DNA of 17,005 nucleotides from Mageeibacillus sp. UBA1257 (lineage in GTDB: Bacteria > Bacillota > Clostridia > UBA1212 > UBA1257). Location of the stretch: positions 617 to 17,621 of the forward strand of contig DBVT01000086.1 in assembly GCA_002308775.1 (NCBI GenBank). The letters are read 5' to 3'. Below, in pieces: positions 14,789 to 17,005 of this stretch (within the stretch, counting starts at the first letter, position 1; each line of letters opens with the position of its first letter). The translations under genes were made by a program, and so were the position numbers. A model generated the notes under the pieces. It ran no database searches. It had not been told where the DNA came from and saw nothing but the letters and a program-made list of their open reading frames with translations.

Positions 14789-16648
14789 TTACTTTCTCTT
14801 TTTGCGAAGAACGACTGCTGCCGCAAGTACGACTGCCGCGATCTGCGTTCCCGCGATTACAGATCCGCAGCCCCGGTCGAAATCTTTGATTTCAGACACA
14901 ACTCCCTTCGGAGCATCGGCTGAACCTGTTATTATCTTTGCCTCTGCGTTGTCAGCCCAGACGCCTTCCGTTTTTACAGAGACACCGTTTAAAACATACG
15001 TTTCGTTGAGCTTTTTGTTGCCCGCGATTATCGCGTCCAGCAGTTCTCCGGAGGTGATATCCCATCCGTATCCATCGTTGAAGCCCTGTCTGTCTGTGTG
15101 GAATGTCCACCAGTGAGAGAGCTGAACTCCCGCTTCGATTATCGAATCGATATACTTGAGACTTCTCTGATAGACCGATTCAGAATAGTTGTCCGCATCT
15201 ACGGCTGTCTCTCCGTTGTAAAGCACTTTGCCCATTCTCCTGGCCTCTTCCATCAGGAGCGAAAAATCTTCTCTTCTCACTCTGTCGTCAGTGTCTGAAA
15301 CTTTGTAGGCCTCTTCCGGATTCGCTCCAAGCGAATAAGTGTGAACGCTTATAACATCGATATTTTCATTCAGCATCGTGTATATTTTCAACCTTTCCTC
15401 GAGCGTATCTCTCGTCCAGTCGGGAACATCTTTTCCCTCTTTTACACCCTTGTAAAGGTGCCACTGAGCAAATCTCAAACCGGAGTCGCCCGTCGTGACG
15501 AGCCTGTCGGGATCATTCTGCTTGATCCTCTTTGCGATATCTGAATTATATTTTCCGATCTGGTACGCGGAAGCTCGCAGTCCTCTCGTGTTGATACCGA
15601 CGTCCGCGTCAAGGTTTCCTTCGTTCACGATCTCCCACATGAGGACTGATCTTCTGTTTTTGTATGTCGAAACAAATCTGTCAATGAAATCATAACAGTT
15701 CTTTCTCGATTCACTCTCCGGGTTGCAGATGAGGTCGAAATGGTTCTCACCTTTTGGGCTGAAATCGTCGCACGTAAGTCCCAGGCAGACGACTACCTGG
15801 ATCTCGTATTTGTCGCAAAGATCAAAGAAAACGTCCATGAGCTCGTAATATCTTTCCCTCTGCTTTTCGCTCGTCACATATTTTTGCCTTATTCTCGAAT
15901 AAGTGAAAACTCTGATAGTCCTGAAACCGAGTTCGTGAAGCTGTGCAAGAGCATCCTCCGCCGCCGGTAACTGGTGTTCCTCCTTAGGCCACTCCGAGTC
16001 CCTCTGATACTTCGAAGATATCTGATAGCACAGATCGAATTTATTGAAGCTCAGTTCGTAAAAAGGTTCCCCGTTCATCCAGAATTTGTAATTTATGATC
16101 TTAAGGATGTCATCCGTCTTGTTCGCTCCCGTTGTTATTACAAGAGTATTCGAATAAGAATCGAACCAAACCTTTTCATTCGTCACAAGAGCGATGATAT
16201 CCGCAGGAGCCATGACCACGCCGCGGTTCGTCTTTATCGTATCCGAAAGTTCGACTTCTTTGCCGTTTACGGTGCCCTTGCTTCCGTTTCTCGGGAATAC
16301 GGCCTTAACATCGGCAGTTTTGTCGGCAACGGATTTATTGTCGATCTCATAATCGCTTCCGACCTTCGTGACATTCAGCCCGAGCGTCGTAAAAATCTCC
16401 TCGAGCGGCACGAATACAGTCGCCGCTTCGAGATACGGTTTTGTGCTGAGAACGAGCTCGGTTTTGTTCAGGAAAACGAGTATACCGTCCTGCTCCGTCG
16501 GAGGATCAGGTACGACGATCTCCGGTATTTCTCCCACCGTTTCTGTAGAATACCTTTGAGGCGCGTCATACGCTGCTGCAGGCATCGCAAACGACAAAAC
16601 GAGCAGGCAGGCAAGGATGATCGCAGATGCTTTTGTTAAAGTCTTCAT
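14789..16648 (-). CDS. Surface-anchored GH5-like glycosidase with stalk domain and Gly-Cys-Gly tail
   Basis: This predicted secreted polysaccharide hydrolase has 619 residues. Layout: signal peptide 1-26 with an AAA cleavage site, copper-amine-oxidase-N (stalk) domain about 54-174, GH-A barrel about 182-552, linker, then a tripartite tail: GCGS (593-596), hydrophobic helix about 598-614, and RKKRK. Catalytic candidates are E343 in LMWEIVNEGN (acid/base) and E480 in LYNGETAV (nucleophile); H436/Y438 fit the beta-6 motif and HWWTF is at 512-516. The start at 16648 is preferred over an ATG ten codons earlier because AGGAG lies 9 nt upstream and it gives a clean signal peptide; it then begins 16 nt after the previous gene. 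A strong terminator follows. Substrate is not deducible from sequence alone. Confidence 0.87.
   Translation of the reverse strand: MKTLTKASAIILACLLVLSFAMPAAAYDAPQRYSTETVGEIPEIVVPDPPTEQDGILVFLNKTELVLSTKPYLEAATVFVPLEEIFTTLGLNVTKVGSDYEIDNKSVADKTADVKAVFPRNGSKGTVNGKEVELSDTIKTNRGVVMAPADIIALVTNEKVWFDSYSNTLVITTGANKTDDILKIINYKFWMNGEPFYELSFNKFDLCYQISSKYQRDSEWPKEEHQLPAAEDALAQLHELGFRTIRVFTYSRIRQKYVTSEKQRERYYELMDVFFDLCDKYEIQVVVCLGLTCDDFSPKGENHFDLICNPESESRKNCYDFIDRFVSTYKNRRSVLMWEIVNEGNLDADVGINTRGLRASAYQIGKYNSDIAKRIKQNDPDRLVTTGDSGLRFAQWHLYKGVKEGKDVPDWTRDTLEERLKIYTMLNENIDVISVHTYSLGANPEEAYKVSDTDDRVRREDFSLLMEEARRMGKVLYNGETAVDADNYSESVYQRSLKYIDSIIEAGVQLSHWWTFHTDRQGFNDGYGWDITSGELLDAIIAGNKKLNETYVLNGVSVKTEGVWADNAEAKIITGSADAPKGVVSEIKDFDRGCGSVIAGTQIAAVVLAAAVVLRKKRK
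15129..15150 (-). repeat. 22-bp identical block shared by two glycosidase paralogues (copy 2)
   Basis: Identical to 13034-13055, including third-codon positions. This could reflect recent duplication or local gene conversion. Confidence 0.7.
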
Positions 16649-16657
16649 AAAGTCCGT

Positions 16658-16662
16658 CTCCT
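16658..16662 (-). promoter_or_regulatory. Ribosome-binding site deciding the start of the 14789-16648 gene
   Basis: AGGAG on the minus strand is 9 nt before the ATG at 16648. The earlier ATG at 16678 has only a weak GAGAG and overlaps the preceding coding sequence by 14 nt. Confidence 0.7.
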
Positions 16663-16664
16663 TT

Positions 16665-17005
16665 TTACTTTTCGTCATATCTCTCTTTTTTTATTAAAAT
16701 AACAGCTGCAGGCGCGATCGACATCAGTGCGGCAACCGTAAGGGGTGCTGACGAACCGCATCCGGAATCTTCCGCTTCTCCTTCGGTGAGAGCGTTCACA
16801 ACGTATTTCGCCTTAAGCTTTGCGTTGGCTTCCTTTACCGCGGCGAGGCCTTTGCCGTAGGTCATATCCCACGTGTACATGTCCTCTGGATGGCCAAGTC
16901 TGTCGCAATGGAACGTCCACCAGTGTGTGAGCTGAACGCCCGCATCGACAGTCTCCCGGAGATACTCATCCAGTTCTTCCTTTTCGAATCCTGAATCGTC
17001 GTGTG
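16665..17005 (-). CDS. C-terminal fragment of a fourth GH5-like glycosidase paralogue (cut by window edge)
   Basis: The frame is open from the right edge to a TAA at 16665: 112 visible residues, continuing upstream beyond the window. It starts within the end of the GH-A barrel and contains AGVQLTHWWTFHCDR, the segment shared by all the copies. Next comes LGHPEDMYTWDMTYG, where the other three have GF(N/H)DGYGWD(I/L)T, so this loop is divergent. The tail is SGCGSS followed by a hydrophobic stretch and KKERYDEK, matching the Gly-Cys-Gly/helix/basic pattern of the next gene. The catalytic residues lie outside the window. It probably shares a transcript with the 14789-16648 gene, 16 nt downstream. 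Confidence 0.87.
   Translation of the reverse strand, partial: HDDSGFEKEELDEYLRETVDAGVQLTHWWTFHCDRLGHPEDMYTWDMTYGKGLAAVKEANAKLKAKYVVNALTEGEAEDSGCGSSAPLTVAALMSIAPAAVILIKKERYDEK

Noticed and set aside
1..17005. CRISPR arrays, tRNA/rRNA genes, insertion sequences, transposases
   Set aside because: No regularly spaced direct repeats, RNA-gene signatures or transposase motifs were seen by eye on either strand.

Overview
The window is about 17 kb of bacterial DNA with every recognisable gene on the minus strand, so transcription runs from high to low coordinates. The gene families point to Bacillota, class Clostridia: a groES-groL pair behind a perfect CIRCE operator, a hisZ plus short-form hisG pair, mini-ribonuclease III (mrnC) next to rlmB, a PcrA-type helicase, and extracellular glycosidases with copper-amine-oxidase-N (stalk) domains. 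I cannot name a genus. All CDS boundaries were judged from ribosome-binding sites and family length. No gene-free stretch exceeds 300 nt; the largest is 14560-14788.

In transcription order: (1) 17005-11099 is a tandem array of four paralogous clan GH-A (GH5-like, 'cellulase family') glycosidases. The first is cut by the window edge. The first three end in hydrophobic, basic C-terminal tails, and the two complete ones also have signal peptides, so they look cell-surface anchored. The fourth copy (11099-12694) has neither signal peptide nor anchor but keeps the catalytic glutamates. A strong rho-independent terminator (14714-14751) and a good sigma-A promoter (14599-14627) divide the array into two transcription units. 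(2) 11076-7523 holds mrnC, rlmB and pcrA, tightly packed behind the glycosidases with no terminator visible, so housekeeping RNA-processing and repair genes may be co-transcribed with the last two glycosidases. (3) 7402-1849 is a histidine biosynthesis operon, hisZ-hisG-hisD-hisC-hisB-hisIE, with overlapping or nearly touching genes. hisH, hisA and hisF, which normally sit between hisB and hisI(E) in Clostridia, are absent. (4) 1806-1 is the heat-shock chaperonin operon: promoter, CIRCE, groES, groL. groL is cut by the left edge after 452 codons.

The his genes encode the PRPP-to-histidine steps except the HisA isomerase and the HisF/HisH glutamine amidotransferase/cyclase. The chaperonin operon is predicted to be under HrcA heat-shock repression. 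The glycosidase array is the accessory part of the window. Its copies show a graded loss of surface-localisation signals, from signal peptide plus Gly-Cys-Gly tail to neither, and this is the most unusual feature seen.
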